A DNA stretch of 24,523 bases from Clostridiales bacterium (GTDB taxonomy: Bacteria > Bacillota > Clostridia > Oscillospirales > Acutalibacteraceae), in NCBI GenBank assembly GCA_012522615.1, contig JAAYKB010000087.1, positions 1 to 24,523 on the forward strand, in the 5' to 3' direction. The notes beneath the pieces were generated by a model. It searched no databases. It worked only from the letters and a program-made list of their open reading frames with translations, and had not been told where the DNA came from. Every line of letters starts with the position of its first letter. Positions within the stretch are counted from its first letter, which is position 1. The position numbers and the translations under genes were made by a program. Below are positions 15,455-22,367 of this stretch, one piece after another.

Positions 15455-15458
15455 ATAG

Positions 15459-15488
15459 GTCATATTCGGCATGACAGGCACATAAAAT
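15459..15488 (+). promoter_or_regulatory. Sigma-E-like (mother-cell sporulation) promoter for yabPQ
   Basis: GTCATATT (15459-15466), a 14-nt spacer and CATAAAAT (15481-15488) closely fit the sigma-E pattern (ATATT at -35, CATACAnT at -10); the -10 differs at one consensus position. yabP and yabQ are known sigma-E-dependent genes in Bacillus subtilis, and the site lies directly before them. Transcripts would start near 15494. Confidence 0.55.
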
Positions 15489-15497
15489 GAATTGAAT

Positions 15498-15618
15498 CGT
15501 CAGAAATGACGTGTTCGTTTCGGGAATATGAACCGATCCCTGAGCGAACGAGGGAAGCTCTCTCCCTATTACCTGCTTTTGCATGTGATTGCAATACACC
15601 TCAGGAGAGAGCTTTCCT
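15498..15618 (+). promoter_or_regulatory. Three-hairpin structured leader of yabP
   Basis: Three adjacent hairpins fill the leader. H1 pairs CGTCA (15498-15502) with TGACG (15507-15511) across a GAAA tetraloop. H2 pairs 15513-15525 with 15537-15549 (12 of 13 positions including wobbles, 11-nt loop). H3 pairs 15551-15565 with 15604-15618 (15 positions, one G-T wobble, 38-nt loop). The yabP ribosome binding site begins 12 nt later. No U-tract follows, so it is not a simple terminator. It does not match a riboswitch class I recognise by eye. Confidence 0.5.
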
Positions 15619-15646
15619 CCAATGGCTATAAAAGGAGTGTCATGCA

Positions 15647-15925
15647 ATGCCGGAGGGAAAAGCGATACAGATGCCCCACCATTTGATTCTTGAGAATCGC
15701 CGCGCCTTAACGGTATCCGGAGTATCTGATGTGGACAGTTTTGACGATATGACGGTGGTTATCTATACCGAATTAGGCGAGCTTACTGTAAAAGGCGAGG
15801 GCCTACATATTAATAAGCTGAATATTGAAACTGGGGATTTGACTCTGGAAGGGCAGATATACTCGCTTGCATATTCGGAAATCCAGTCGAGGGGCGGCGG
15901 CTTTTTCGGTCGTCTCTTTAAATAG
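15647..15925 (+). CDS. yabP: Sporulation protein YabP
   Basis: The 92-residue protein matches YabP: HHLILENRRALTVSGVSDVDSFDD near the N-terminus, then IYTELGELTVKGEGLHI and LEGQIYSLAYSE, ending in a basic GGFFGRLFK tail. It is predicted as a small beta-rich protein with a role in spore formation; its biochemical function is not known. The ATG at 15647 lies 9 nt after AAAGGAG (15631-15637). A nearby ATG at 15642 is out of frame. The end is 11 nt before yabQ, so both are likely translated from one sporulation mRNA. Confidence 0.92.
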   Translation: MPEGKAIQMPHHLILENRRALTVSGVSDVDSFDDMTVVIYTELGELTVKGEGLHINKLNIETGDLTLEGQIYSLAYSEIQSRGGGFFGRLFK

Positions 15926-15936
15926 GGGCGTATACC

Positions 15937-16494
15937 GTGGAAATAACGCTTAAAGAGCAGCTTCACCAGCTTTTTTTGTCCTGCGGTATGGGCTTCATAC
16001 TTGGATTTTATTATGATTTATACAGGGTGCCTCGTCTTATTATGCGCTCAAAAAGCCGCGCCGTGTTTTTTCAGGACGTGCTGTTTTTTTCGACCTCGGC
16101 AGTAATTACGTTTTTATTCGCACTTGCCGTCATGGACGGCAGGCTGCGCTTTTATCTTTTTCTGGGCGAAGGTATCGGATTTGCCTCGTATTATTTTACT
16201 ATCGGACGGCTTGTAATGAAATTTTCCGGTACCGTAACCGCCTTTATATTAAAATCATGGAATTTGTTTTGGAGACTCGTTTTTTATCCGTTTAGATACA
16301 TAATTGGAATATTGCGCAGACCGGCTCGTAAATTTTTACAGATAATCAAAAATTTATTAAGTAAAATAGCTGGTAATTTTAAAAAAGGCTTGAAACATAC
16401 AGGTACAATGTTGTATAATCAAAAAAAAGTGTCTGCAAATGAGGAGGGCACCGAGCCCCGTGCTGTACATAAAAAGGGGAAAAAGAAAAAATGA
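15937..16494 (+). CDS. yabQ: Spore cortex biosynthesis membrane protein YabQ
   Basis: The 185-residue protein has about four hydrophobic segments (about 11-34, 45-66, 70-92, 99-125) and a long, strongly basic cytoplasmic tail ending in KKGKKKK. The N-terminal QLFLSCGMGFILGFYYDLYR motif is characteristic of YabQ, which is needed for spore cortex formation in B. subtilis. The start is GTG at 15937, with the GGGG immediately after the yabP stop acting as ribosome binding site. Its last codon overlaps divIC by 4 nt (ATGA), giving translational coupling. Confidence 0.9.
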   Translation: MEITLKEQLHQLFLSCGMGFILGFYYDLYRVPRLIMRSKSRAVFFQDVLFFSTSAVITFLFALAVMDGRLRFYLFLGEGIGFASYYFTIGRLVMKFSGTVTAFILKSWNLFWRLVFYPFRYIIGILRRPARKFLQIIKNLLSKIAGNFKKGLKHTGTMLYNQKKVSANEEGTEPRAVHKKGKKKK

Positions 16495-16766
16495 AGGCTG
16501 CTGGAAGGAAAAGAAAGAAAAAAAGCATTTTTCTTCGGATAGCGCTGGCCGCCTTTTCTATTTATGTTGTTGTGATGCTGATACAGTTACAACTTGAAAT
16601 CAGTAATCGGCAAAAGAAAATTGCGGAAATAAATGCAGCATCCGAACAGTTGAATAAGGAAATCGAAGAGCTCAAGCATAAGAATGAAAACTATGAGGAT
16701 TATCTTGAGGAAAAAGCGCGTGAAAATATGGCCCGTCAGGGTGAAACCATATATATCGGCAATTAA
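16491..16766 (+). CDS. divIC: Septum formation initiator DivIC/FtsB-type protein
   Basis: The 91-residue protein has a short lysine-rich cytoplasmic N-terminus, one membrane helix (about 13-33) and an extracytoplasmic coiled coil (about 34-70, QLNKEIEELKHKNENYEDYL). It ends in an EKARENMARQGETIY motif typical of DivIC/FtsB. It would join the FtsL-DivIC-DivIB (FtsQLB) complex that activates septal peptidoglycan synthesis. The ATG at 16491 overlaps the yabQ stop. Co-transcription with sporulation genes is the conserved arrangement, but divIC must also be expressed in growth, presumably from the upstream vegetative promoter. Confidence 0.9.
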   Translation: MKAAGRKRKKKSIFLRIALAAFSIYVVVMLIQLQLEISNRQKKIAEINAASEQLNKEIEELKHKNENYEDYLEEKARENMARQGETIYIGN

Positions 16767-16855
16767 AATCTTGCCCGCGGCATTTGGGCAATAGATATAC
16801 CTAAGACGGATTAAATTTAGTTTCATTATAAATTTTAGGAGGAAAACAGTCACAT

Positions 16856-17284
16856 ATGCAGCTTGAAGTTGGAGCGGTGTTGGAAGGCAAAATCACAGGT
16901 ATTACTAAATTCGGCGCCTTTGTTGAGCTTCCGGGAGGAAGAACCGGAATGGTTCATATTTCTGAGGTTGCCCCGACCTACGTCAAGGAAATCCGCGACT
17001 ATGTCACCGAAAACCAGACGGTCAAGGTCAAGGTTCTCACCATCGGTGAAGACGGCAAGGTCAGTCTTTCCATGAAAAAAGCGGTTGAACCCGAGGCGGC
17101 GCGTCAGCGCAATACCTCGCCCGGTCGTCCCGGCGGCTTTGAATGGCAAAACACTAAAAATGAAGCCACAAATTTTGAGGATATGATTTCTAAATTCAAA
17201 CAGACCAGCGATGAAAAAATGCTCGATTTGAAGCGATCGCTTGACGGCAAGCATGGCGGATTTTCCCGCCGCGGTTCGCGCTGA
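16856..17284 (+). CDS. yabR: S1-domain RNA-binding protein (YabR-like)
   Basis: The 142-residue protein has an N-terminal S1 domain (about 5-75: VGAVLEGKITGITKFGAFVELPGG, then HISEVA and KVKVLTIGEDGKVSLSMKKA in separate stretches). A low-complexity, Arg/Gly-containing tail without a recognised fold follows. S1 proteins of this class bind single-stranded RNA or ribosomes. ATG at 16856 lies 11 nt after AGGAGG (16839-16844). A short inverted repeat (TTGCCC 16771-16776, GGGCAA 16786-16791) stands between divIC and this gene without a T-run. In B. subtilis spoIIE follows yabR; here a terminator and an unrelated amidohydrolase gene follow. Confidence 0.9.
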   Translation: MQLEVGAVLEGKITGITKFGAFVELPGGRTGMVHISEVAPTYVKEIRDYVTENQTVKVKVLTIGEDGKVSLSMKKAVEPEAARQRNTSPGRPGGFEWQNTKNEATNFEDMISKFKQTSDEKMLDLKRSLDGKHGGFSRRGSR

Positions 17285-17302
17285 TTCTTATGATTTTATG
17301 GT

Positions 17303-17326
17303 GCGGGGCTATGCTCCGCCCTTTTT
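17303..17326 (+). terminator. Rho-independent terminator of the yab cluster
   Basis: GCGGGGC (17303-17309) and GCTCCGC (17313-17319) form a 7-bp stem (one G-T wobble) around TAT, followed by CC and TTTTT (17322-17326). It ends the unit after yabR and lies only 33 nt before the next start codon. Confidence 0.75.
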
Positions 17327-17359
17327 ATGTTTCAGGACAACGGAAAGGAATTGCTCTAT

Positions 17360-18523
17360 ATGGTTATAATCAATGCAAAGGTGTATACATTGGACCAGCC
17401 TGTTATAGAAAACGGCTTTGTAAGGGCGGTCGACGGTATAATATCCGAAATCGGCAATATGCCGTACACGGGTAATGACGATGATATATTCGACGCAAAA
17501 GGGGGCATACTGTTGCCCGGTTTTGTCGACGCACACTCCCACCTTGGCATGTGGGAGGATTCTCTCGGATTTGAAGGGGACGACGGGAATGAGGATACCG
17601 ACCCCGCAACCCCGCATCTGCGTGCTGTCGATGCAGTCAATCCCTTAGACAGGTGCTTTCGCGAGGCTCTTGAAGCCGGAACAACTACGGTTATCACGGG
17701 ACCCGGCAGCACAAACCCTATCGGCGGTCAGCTTTGTGCCATGAAAACGTTTGGACAGCGTATGGATGATATGCTTGTGAAAGCGCCCGTTGCAATGAAA
17801 ATGTCACTCGGTGAAAACCCGAAAACCGTTTATCATGGGAAAAACCAGTCTCCGGTAACAAGGATGGCAACCGCGGCGATTATCAGAGAACAGCTTGCAA
17901 ACGCAAAGAGATATGATGAGGATAAACAAAAGGCGGAGGTTGACCGGGATGTGGACCAACCGGAATACGATATTAAATGCGAGGCGCTGCTTCCGGTTAT
18001 CAGAAGGGAGCTCCCGGTGCATTTTCACGCACACCGTCTGGACGACATCTTCACAGCCCATCGAATAGCAAAAGAGTTTAACCTCGACTATGTTATAGTT
18101 CATGGCACACAAGCGCATCTTGCCGCAGATATTTTAGCAAACGACAGGACAAGGGTTCTTTGCGGCCCGCTTTTATGTGACCGTTCCAAGCCCGAACTGC
18201 ATGATCTTACCCCGAAAGGCCCCGCTATATTACATAAGGCCGGCGTGGAGTTTGCAATCATTACCGACCATCCCGTCATTCCGGCGCAGTATCTGACCCT
18301 GTGCGCATGTCTGGCGGCACGCGAGGGGCTTGCGTTTGACCAGGCGCTTAGGGCAATCACAATCACCCCCGCAGAAATATGCGGGATCGATGATCGTGTT
18401 GGCTCGATTACAATTGGGAAAGACGCCGATTTTGTTTTGTTTGATACCGAGCCGTTAGCACTTTTTGCAAAGCCATCGGAGGTATTCTGCAGAGGACAGC
18501 GTATAATACTAACCGCCAATTAA
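17360..18523 (+). CDS. Amidohydrolase-superfamily enzyme (imidazolonepropionase-like)
   Basis: The 387-residue metal-dependent hydrolase has ligands visible as H59 and H61 (DAHSH), H221/H223/H225 (HFHAHR), H248 (IVHGT) and D303 (ITDHP). A K at 147 in VAMKMSLGENPK could be a bridging residue. The C-terminus holds the usual GSITIGKDADFVLFD strand-rich segment. Overall it resembles uncharacterised Firmicute amidohydrolases annotated near imidazolonepropionase; no other histidine-degradation gene is present, so that substrate is unsupported. The start at ATG 17360 is chosen over an earlier in-frame ATG at 17327, which lies immediately after the terminator. AAAGGA (17344-17349) is 10 nt before 17360. 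No clear promoter of its own is visible. Confidence 0.8.
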   Translation: MVIINAKVYTLDQPVIENGFVRAVDGIISEIGNMPYTGNDDDIFDAKGGILLPGFVDAHSHLGMWEDSLGFEGDDGNEDTDPATPHLRAVDAVNPLDRCFREALEAGTTTVITGPGSTNPIGGQLCAMKTFGQRMDDMLVKAPVAMKMSLGENPKTVYHGKNQSPVTRMATAAIIREQLANAKRYDEDKQKAEVDRDVDQPEYDIKCEALLPVIRRELPVHFHAHRLDDIFTAHRIAKEFNLDYVIVHGTQAHLAADILANDRTRVLCGPLLCDRSKPELHDLTPKGPAILHKAGVEFAIITDHPVIPAQYLTLCACLAAREGLAFDQALRAITITPAEICGIDDRVGSITIGKDADFVLFDTEPLALFAKPSEVFCRGQRIILTAN

Positions 18524-18544
18524 TTACTGAAAGAGGGTTGCTTG

Positions 18545-19387
18545 GTGAGGGAAATACATGTTTCATTGATTGAACAGTCGGTGTGCGATTTATGTATTGA
18601 GGCAAACCGGTATTTGACGGACGACGTAAAAAATGCCGTGTGCAACGCCGAAAAACAAGAAGTAAATCCGCTGCCGAAGGAAATCATGCGTGATTTGGCG
18701 GAAAACTTTAAGGCTGCCGAAAAGCTCGGGCTTCCCGTATGTCAGGATACCGGAATGGCGGTTGTGTTTGCGGAAATCGGTCAGGATGTCCATATTACCG
18801 GCGGGTTGCTGTCCGATGCGGTAAATAAAGGGGTAGCAAGAGGCTATACCGAAGGACTTTTGCGTTGTTCTGTGGTCTCTGACCCCCTGCGCCGTAAAAA
18901 TACCGATGACAATACCCCGGCAGTACTGCACATCAATCTTGTTGCGGGGAAAAGTATCAAGCTAACAGTAGCTCCGAAAGGTTTTGGCAGCGAGAATATG
19001 AGCCGCTTAAAGATGTTTACTCCGGCGGCGGGTTATGATGATATTATCGGCTTTATTTGTGAAACCGCTGAATTGGCGGGAAGCAATGCATGTCCGCCCA
19101 TGGTGCTCGGCGTCGGAGTAGGCGGAGATTTTGAATTGTGCGCCATTCTGGCAAAGCGGGCGTTATGCCGACCGCTTGATGAGGCAAACCCCGATCCTTA
19201 CTATTCAAGGATGGAAGCCGAGGCGTTGGAGGCTGTGAATGCGCTTAATGTTGGGCCTCAGGGATTCGGGGGCAGGTCAACCGCACTTAAGGTGGCCATC
19301 GAAACATATCCGACCCATATTGCCGGGCTTCCCGTTGCGGTAAACGTCGGCTGCCACGTCACAAGACATGCGAGCAAAATATTATAG
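18545..19387 (+). CDS. fumA: Fumarate hydratase class I, alpha subunit
   Basis: The 280-residue protein has the three cysteines expected to hold the catalytic [4Fe-4S] cluster of heterodimeric class I fumarases/L-tartrate dehydratases: C66 in CQDTG, C183 in NACPPM and C270 in GCHVTRH. The glycine-rich LGVGVGGDFE segment (188-196) is also present. Fumarate/malate hydration is the likely reaction, though the TtdA-type tartrate activity cannot be excluded. The start is taken as GTG 18545: AGAGGG (18532-18537) is then 7 nt upstream and the protein begins MREIHVS like homologues. TTG at 18542 is an alternative. It is full length, but the beta-subunit gene that normally follows is missing; a promoter and hpf come next. 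Confidence 0.9.
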   Translation: MREIHVSLIEQSVCDLCIEANRYLTDDVKNAVCNAEKQEVNPLPKEIMRDLAENFKAAEKLGLPVCQDTGMAVVFAEIGQDVHITGGLLSDAVNKGVARGYTEGLLRCSVVSDPLRRKNTDDNTPAVLHINLVAGKSIKLTVAPKGFGSENMSRLKMFTPAAGYDDIIGFICETAELAGSNACPPMVLGVGVGGDFELCAILAKRALCRPLDEANPDPYYSRMEAEALEAVNALNVGPQGFGGRSTALKVAIETYPTHIAGLPVAVNVGCHVTRHASKIL

Positions 19388-19406
19388 GTGATTTTCATCC
19401 AAACCC

Positions 19407-19435
19407 TTTCCTTATACATGATGTTTTGGTATAAT
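19407..19435 (+). promoter_or_regulatory. Extended -10 promoter for hpf
   Basis: A perfect TATAAT (19430-19435) is preceded by TG one base upstream (19427-19428), an extended -10. The -35 region, TTTCCT at 19407-19412 (17-nt spacing), is weak, as is tolerated in extended -10 promoters. Transcription would begin near 19442. Confidence 0.5.
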
Positions 19436-19440
19436 AAAAG

Positions 19441-19532
19441 TGTAAAATACTGTATATAAACCTTTATGTTCTAGTGGGGTTTATATCGGGGCTTTACAAA
19501 CAAAATTCCTGCAAAGGGATAAGGAACAGGAG
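19441..19532 (+). promoter_or_regulatory. Structured leader of hpf with a ribosome-binding-site hairpin
   Basis: ATATAAACC (19454-19462) pairs perfectly with GGTTTATAT (19478-19486). An outer TGTAAA (19441-19446) can pair with TTTACA (19493-19498). Further on, TTCCTG (19506-19511) can pair with CAGGAG (19527-19532), which contains the AGGAG ribosome binding site 8 nt before the hpf ATG. The leader could therefore hide the initiation site. Confidence 0.4.
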
Positions 19533-19540
19533 TTGAGGTA

Positions 19541-20065
19541 ATGAAAATCACGATTACCAGCAGAAAGGTTCCGCTAGGTAAATCCTTTACCGAGAGGACG
19601 GAGAAAAAACTTGCAAAGCTTGACAAGTTTTTTGAGCCGGACACACAGGCTGAAGTAACCGTTTCACAGGAACGAAATTTGCAACGTGTTGAGATTACAA
19701 TCAGAAACAACGGGATGATTTTCCGGGCGGAGGATGCCTCGCCCGAAGCAAATGAAGTTGTGGACAAGCTTGTGGACATCTTGTTCAGACAGATAAGGAA
19801 AAACAAAACACGCCTTGCAAAAAAGCTTCGTGACGATGCCTTTCTGAATGATGCCTCAATTAATGAAAACGAACAGGAAAATGATTTTAAGATTGTAAAA
19901 TCTAAAAAGTTTTCGGTAAAGCCAATGGATGTTGAAGAGGCTGTTTTACAAATGAATCTTCTCGGACACCAGTTTTATATGTTCCGCAATATGGATACAA
20001 ACGAAATCAATGTTGTTTATTGCCGTAAGGACGGAAACTACGGATTGCTTGAACCTAACGCATAG
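19541..20065 (+). CDS. hpf: Long-form ribosome hibernation promoting factor
   Basis: The 174-residue protein has an N-terminal RaiA/YfiA domain (1-about 100, beginning MKITITSRKVPLGKSF) that binds in the 30S decoding region. A charged linker (about 102-120) and a C-terminal dimerisation domain (about 121-174, KKFSVKPMDVEEAVLQMNLLG and later FRNMDTNEINVVYCRKDGNYGL) follow. The long form lets two 70S ribosomes join as inactive 100S particles in stationary phase. ATG at 19541 follows AGGAG by 8 nt. It is a single-gene unit, with its own promoter and a strong terminator, which fits stress or growth-phase control. Confidence 0.95.
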   Translation: MKITITSRKVPLGKSFTERTEKKLAKLDKFFEPDTQAEVTVSQERNLQRVEITIRNNGMIFRAEDASPEANEVVDKLVDILFRQIRKNKTRLAKKLRDDAFLNDASINENEQENDFKIVKSKKFSVKPMDVEEAVLQMNLLGHQFYMFRNMDTNEINVVYCRKDGNYGLLEPNA

Positions 20066-20087
20066 CCTTGTTGACGATAAATTATAC

Positions 20088-20115
20088 AAAGAGCCGCATT
20101 TTTCGCGGCTTTTTT
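20088..20115 (+). terminator. Rho-independent terminator of hpf
   Basis: AGCCGC (20092-20097) and GCGGCT (20105-20110) form a perfect stem around ATTTTTC and run directly into TTTTT (20111-20115). The preceding A-rich bases (20088-20091) can pair with the T-run and lengthen the stem. Confidence 0.85.
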
Positions 20116-20217
20116 GTTAGGAAACCATCCCGGTATTTCAGGTTATTGCCGTAATAATAAATTTTATCGTTATTGGTGACTATATTATTAATATTCGAAT
20201 TATAGAAAGGATAAATT

Positions 20218-21336
20218 ATGGGACCACAATTATTTTGCGCGCCATGCATGTTTGGAATTGAGGGGATTCTGGGCGACGAGCTTCGTCGCATGGAAGCCCT
20301 TGAGGTAAGACCTCAGAACGGACGAGTTCTTTTCAAGGGCGGTCCGGAAATTCTTGCGCGTGCGAATATTGGTTCACGCTATGCCGAACGCATACAGGTG
20401 GTTATGGGACAGTTCAAAGCGCTTTCGTTTGAAGAGCTGTTTGAAAAGGTGCGAGAATTGCCGTGGGAGCGATTTATAGGAAAAAGCGACCGCTTTCCCG
20501 TTAAGGGATGGTCGCTGGATTCAAAGCTTCACAGTATACCCGATTGCCAGTCGATAATTAAAAAGGCGGTTGTTGAGCGGCTTAAGGAGCGATATAGGGT
20601 TTCGTGGTTTGAAGAGACCGGAACTCTTTATCAAATTCAGTTTACAATTCACAAAGATGAGATTACAATGCTTATAGATACAAGCGGCCCCGGTTTGCAT
20701 AAGAGAGGCTATCGCGCAAAATCAGGCGAGGCTCCGATTAAAGAAACATTGGCTGCCGCCATTGCCGATTTGGCAAGGGTTAGATATGCTCCGAGGGTAT
20801 TTGATCCGTGCTGCGGTTCGGGAACATTGCTTATAGAATCGGCGCTGGCTGCATTGCGTATTGCGCCGGGAATCAAACGTAAATTTGCGTCGTCGTCGTG
20901 GAGGCAAATTCCGGAAAAAATTTGGGATCAGGAGCGAAGCCGCGCAAAGGAATTGGCAGGGCAGAAAAACGAGTTTTCGGCATGGGGAGGAGATATTGAC
21001 GAGGAATCGGTTGCCTTGACCTTGAAAAACTCGGAAAAAGCAGGGGTGGGCGATTGTATTACCGCCGCCGTTGCCAACCTGTCGGAATTTAAAATTAACT
21101 CCGACGGTGGGGCTGTTCTGTGCAATCCGCCATACGGCGAACGGCTTCTCGACCTGCGGGCTGCAGAAGAGATTATACGCTTGATGGGCAGGGTTTTTAA
21201 ACCGCATCCAAAGTGGAGTTATTATATTATCAGTCCGCATGATGACTTCGAAAATCTTTTCGGAAGACCTGCGGATAAACGGAGGAAGCTTTATAACGGT
21301 ATGCTAAAATGCCAGCTTTATATGTATTACAAATAA
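20218..21336 (+). CDS. THUMP-domain RNA (guanine-N2) methyltransferase, RlmL/YpsC type
   Basis: The 372-residue protein has an N-terminal ferredoxin-like/THUMP RNA-binding region (1-about 155). A Rossmann SAM-dependent methyltransferase follows with DPCCGSGTLLIE (196-207) and the catalytic NPPY (303-306, in CNPPYGER). This combination is typical of RlmL/YpsC enzymes that modify a guanine of 23S rRNA at N2; the exact target in this organism is not shown. ATG at 20218 has AAAGGAT about 6 nt upstream. The 102-nt gap before it is AT-rich, with no convincing promoter after the hpf terminator. The lipid kinase gene begins 22 nt downstream, so they probably share an mRNA. Confidence 0.88.
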   Translation: MGPQLFCAPCMFGIEGILGDELRRMEALEVRPQNGRVLFKGGPEILARANIGSRYAERIQVVMGQFKALSFEELFEKVRELPWERFIGKSDRFPVKGWSLDSKLHSIPDCQSIIKKAVVERLKERYRVSWFEETGTLYQIQFTIHKDEITMLIDTSGPGLHKRGYRAKSGEAPIKETLAAAIADLARVRYAPRVFDPCCGSGTLLIESALAALRIAPGIKRKFASSSWRQIPEKIWDQERSRAKELAGQKNEFSAWGGDIDEESVALTLKNSEKAGVGDCITAAVANLSEFKINSDGGAVLCNPPYGERLLDLRAAEEIIRLMGRVFKPHPKWSYYIISPHDDFENLFGRPADKRRKLYNGMLKCQLYMYYK

Positions 21337-21358
21337 ACTTTTCGAGAGGACAAAAATA

Positions 21359-22261
21359 ATGAAACACGTTTTTATAATGAATCCGGCGGCAGGCAAAAAA
21401 CAGCGTGCCTTAAGCTTTATTCCCAAGATAAAAGGATATTTTGCGGACAATCCGGGAGATTATGTCATCCACGTTACTTCGGCGCCTAAGGATGCGATAC
21501 GTTTTGCCCAGCTTTACGCAAAGCAGGGGGGAGCGGTACGTTTATACGCATGCGGCGGTGACGGAACCCTCATGGAGATATTGAACGGTTCCTTTGGATA
21601 TGATAATGTCGAAATCGCCTGCATTCCCTGTGGTTCTGCAAACGATTATGTAAAAAGTCTGGGAGATAACCTTGATTTCACTTCGATAAAAGCCCAGGTC
21701 AATGGTACGGCACGCAGGGTTGATACTATTGACTGCAATGGCAATATTTCCTTTAATATTTGCTGTATAGGCATGGACGCGGATGTCGCAAATAAGATGA
21801 TATATTTCAAGCGTTTTCCGTTTGTTTCGGGCTCTATGGCGTATAATCTTGCGGTTTTGTACATGTTTTTCCATCATATAGGAAGATATCTTAATGTCAG
21901 TATCGAGACCGAAAAGGGGATTGTTAAATATAAGGGCGAGTATATTTTGTCTCTTGCTGCCAGCGGTCAATACTACGGCGGAGGATATCGAGGAGCGCCC
22001 CAGGCCGTCTTTGATGACGGTCTGCTTGACTTTATCTTAATCGATACGATTTGCAGGGCAAAAATACTTCAATTCTTAAAGCAGTATAAAGCGGGGAAGC
22101 ATCTCGATCTGCCCTTTGTACGTAGCTTCAGGGGGAAGAGTATGACCGTCAGTTCACCAAAACCTGTAACCGTATGTGTTGACGGCGAATGTTTTTCCGA
22201 TAATAAAATCGTGTTTGAAGTGAACCCGAGATCAGCAAGCTTTGTTTTTCCCGAAATTTAG
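21359..22261 (+). CDS. Diacylglycerol kinase-family lipid kinase (DgkB/YegS-like)
   Basis: The 300-residue protein has the DAG kinase catalytic pattern: MNPAAGKK (7-14), nucleotide loop GGDGTLMEILNG (66-77), PCGSANDYVKSLG (90-102) and a C-terminal DGE motif (VDGECF, about 273-278). The soluble DgkB type recycles diacylglycerol from lipoteichoic-acid synthesis into phosphatidic acid; YegS-like specificity is also possible. GGDGT is followed by LME instead of the more common LNE. The phosphate-binding motif has GSANDY instead of GTANDF, both conservative departures. ATG at 21359 is 9 nt after GAGAGGA. It ends a plus-strand unit facing pncB. Confidence 0.88.
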   Translation: MKHVFIMNPAAGKKQRALSFIPKIKGYFADNPGDYVIHVTSAPKDAIRFAQLYAKQGGAVRLYACGGDGTLMEILNGSFGYDNVEIACIPCGSANDYVKSLGDNLDFTSIKAQVNGTARRVDTIDCNGNISFNICCIGMDADVANKMIYFKRFPFVSGSMAYNLAVLYMFFHHIGRYLNVSIETEKGIVKYKGEYILSLAASGQYYGGGYRGAPQAVFDDGLLDFILIDTICRAKILQFLKQYKAGKHLDLPFVRSFRGKSMTVSSPKPVTVCVDGECFSDNKIVFEVNPRSASFVFPEI

Positions 22262-22310
22262 TTTTGAAATCAGCCGACGGCGCTTCTTTATAAAGCAAGG
22301 CAAAACACGG

Positions 22311-22363
22311 ACTATAAATGAATCTTCCCCGCAGTAAATCCGCGGGGAAGATTCATTTATAGT
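22311..22363. terminator. Perfect 22-bp inverted repeat, likely bidirectional terminator
   Basis: Arm 22311-22332 and arm 22342-22363 are perfectly complementary over 22 bases around a 9-nt loop. The core is CTTCCCCGC/GCGGGGAAG with AT-rich outer parts ending in TATAGT followed by TTATT. It lies between convergent dagK-like and pncB genes, beginning 50 nt after one stop and ending 4 nt from the other. Bidirectional termination is the likeliest role; no mobile-element gene is linked to it. Confidence 0.75.
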
Positions 22364-22367
22364 TTAT

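Noticed and set aside
16771..16801. TTGCCC ... TATACC as a promoter before yabR
   Set aside because: Spacer is 19 nt and the -10 is poor; TTGCCC is also one arm of a short inverted repeat.
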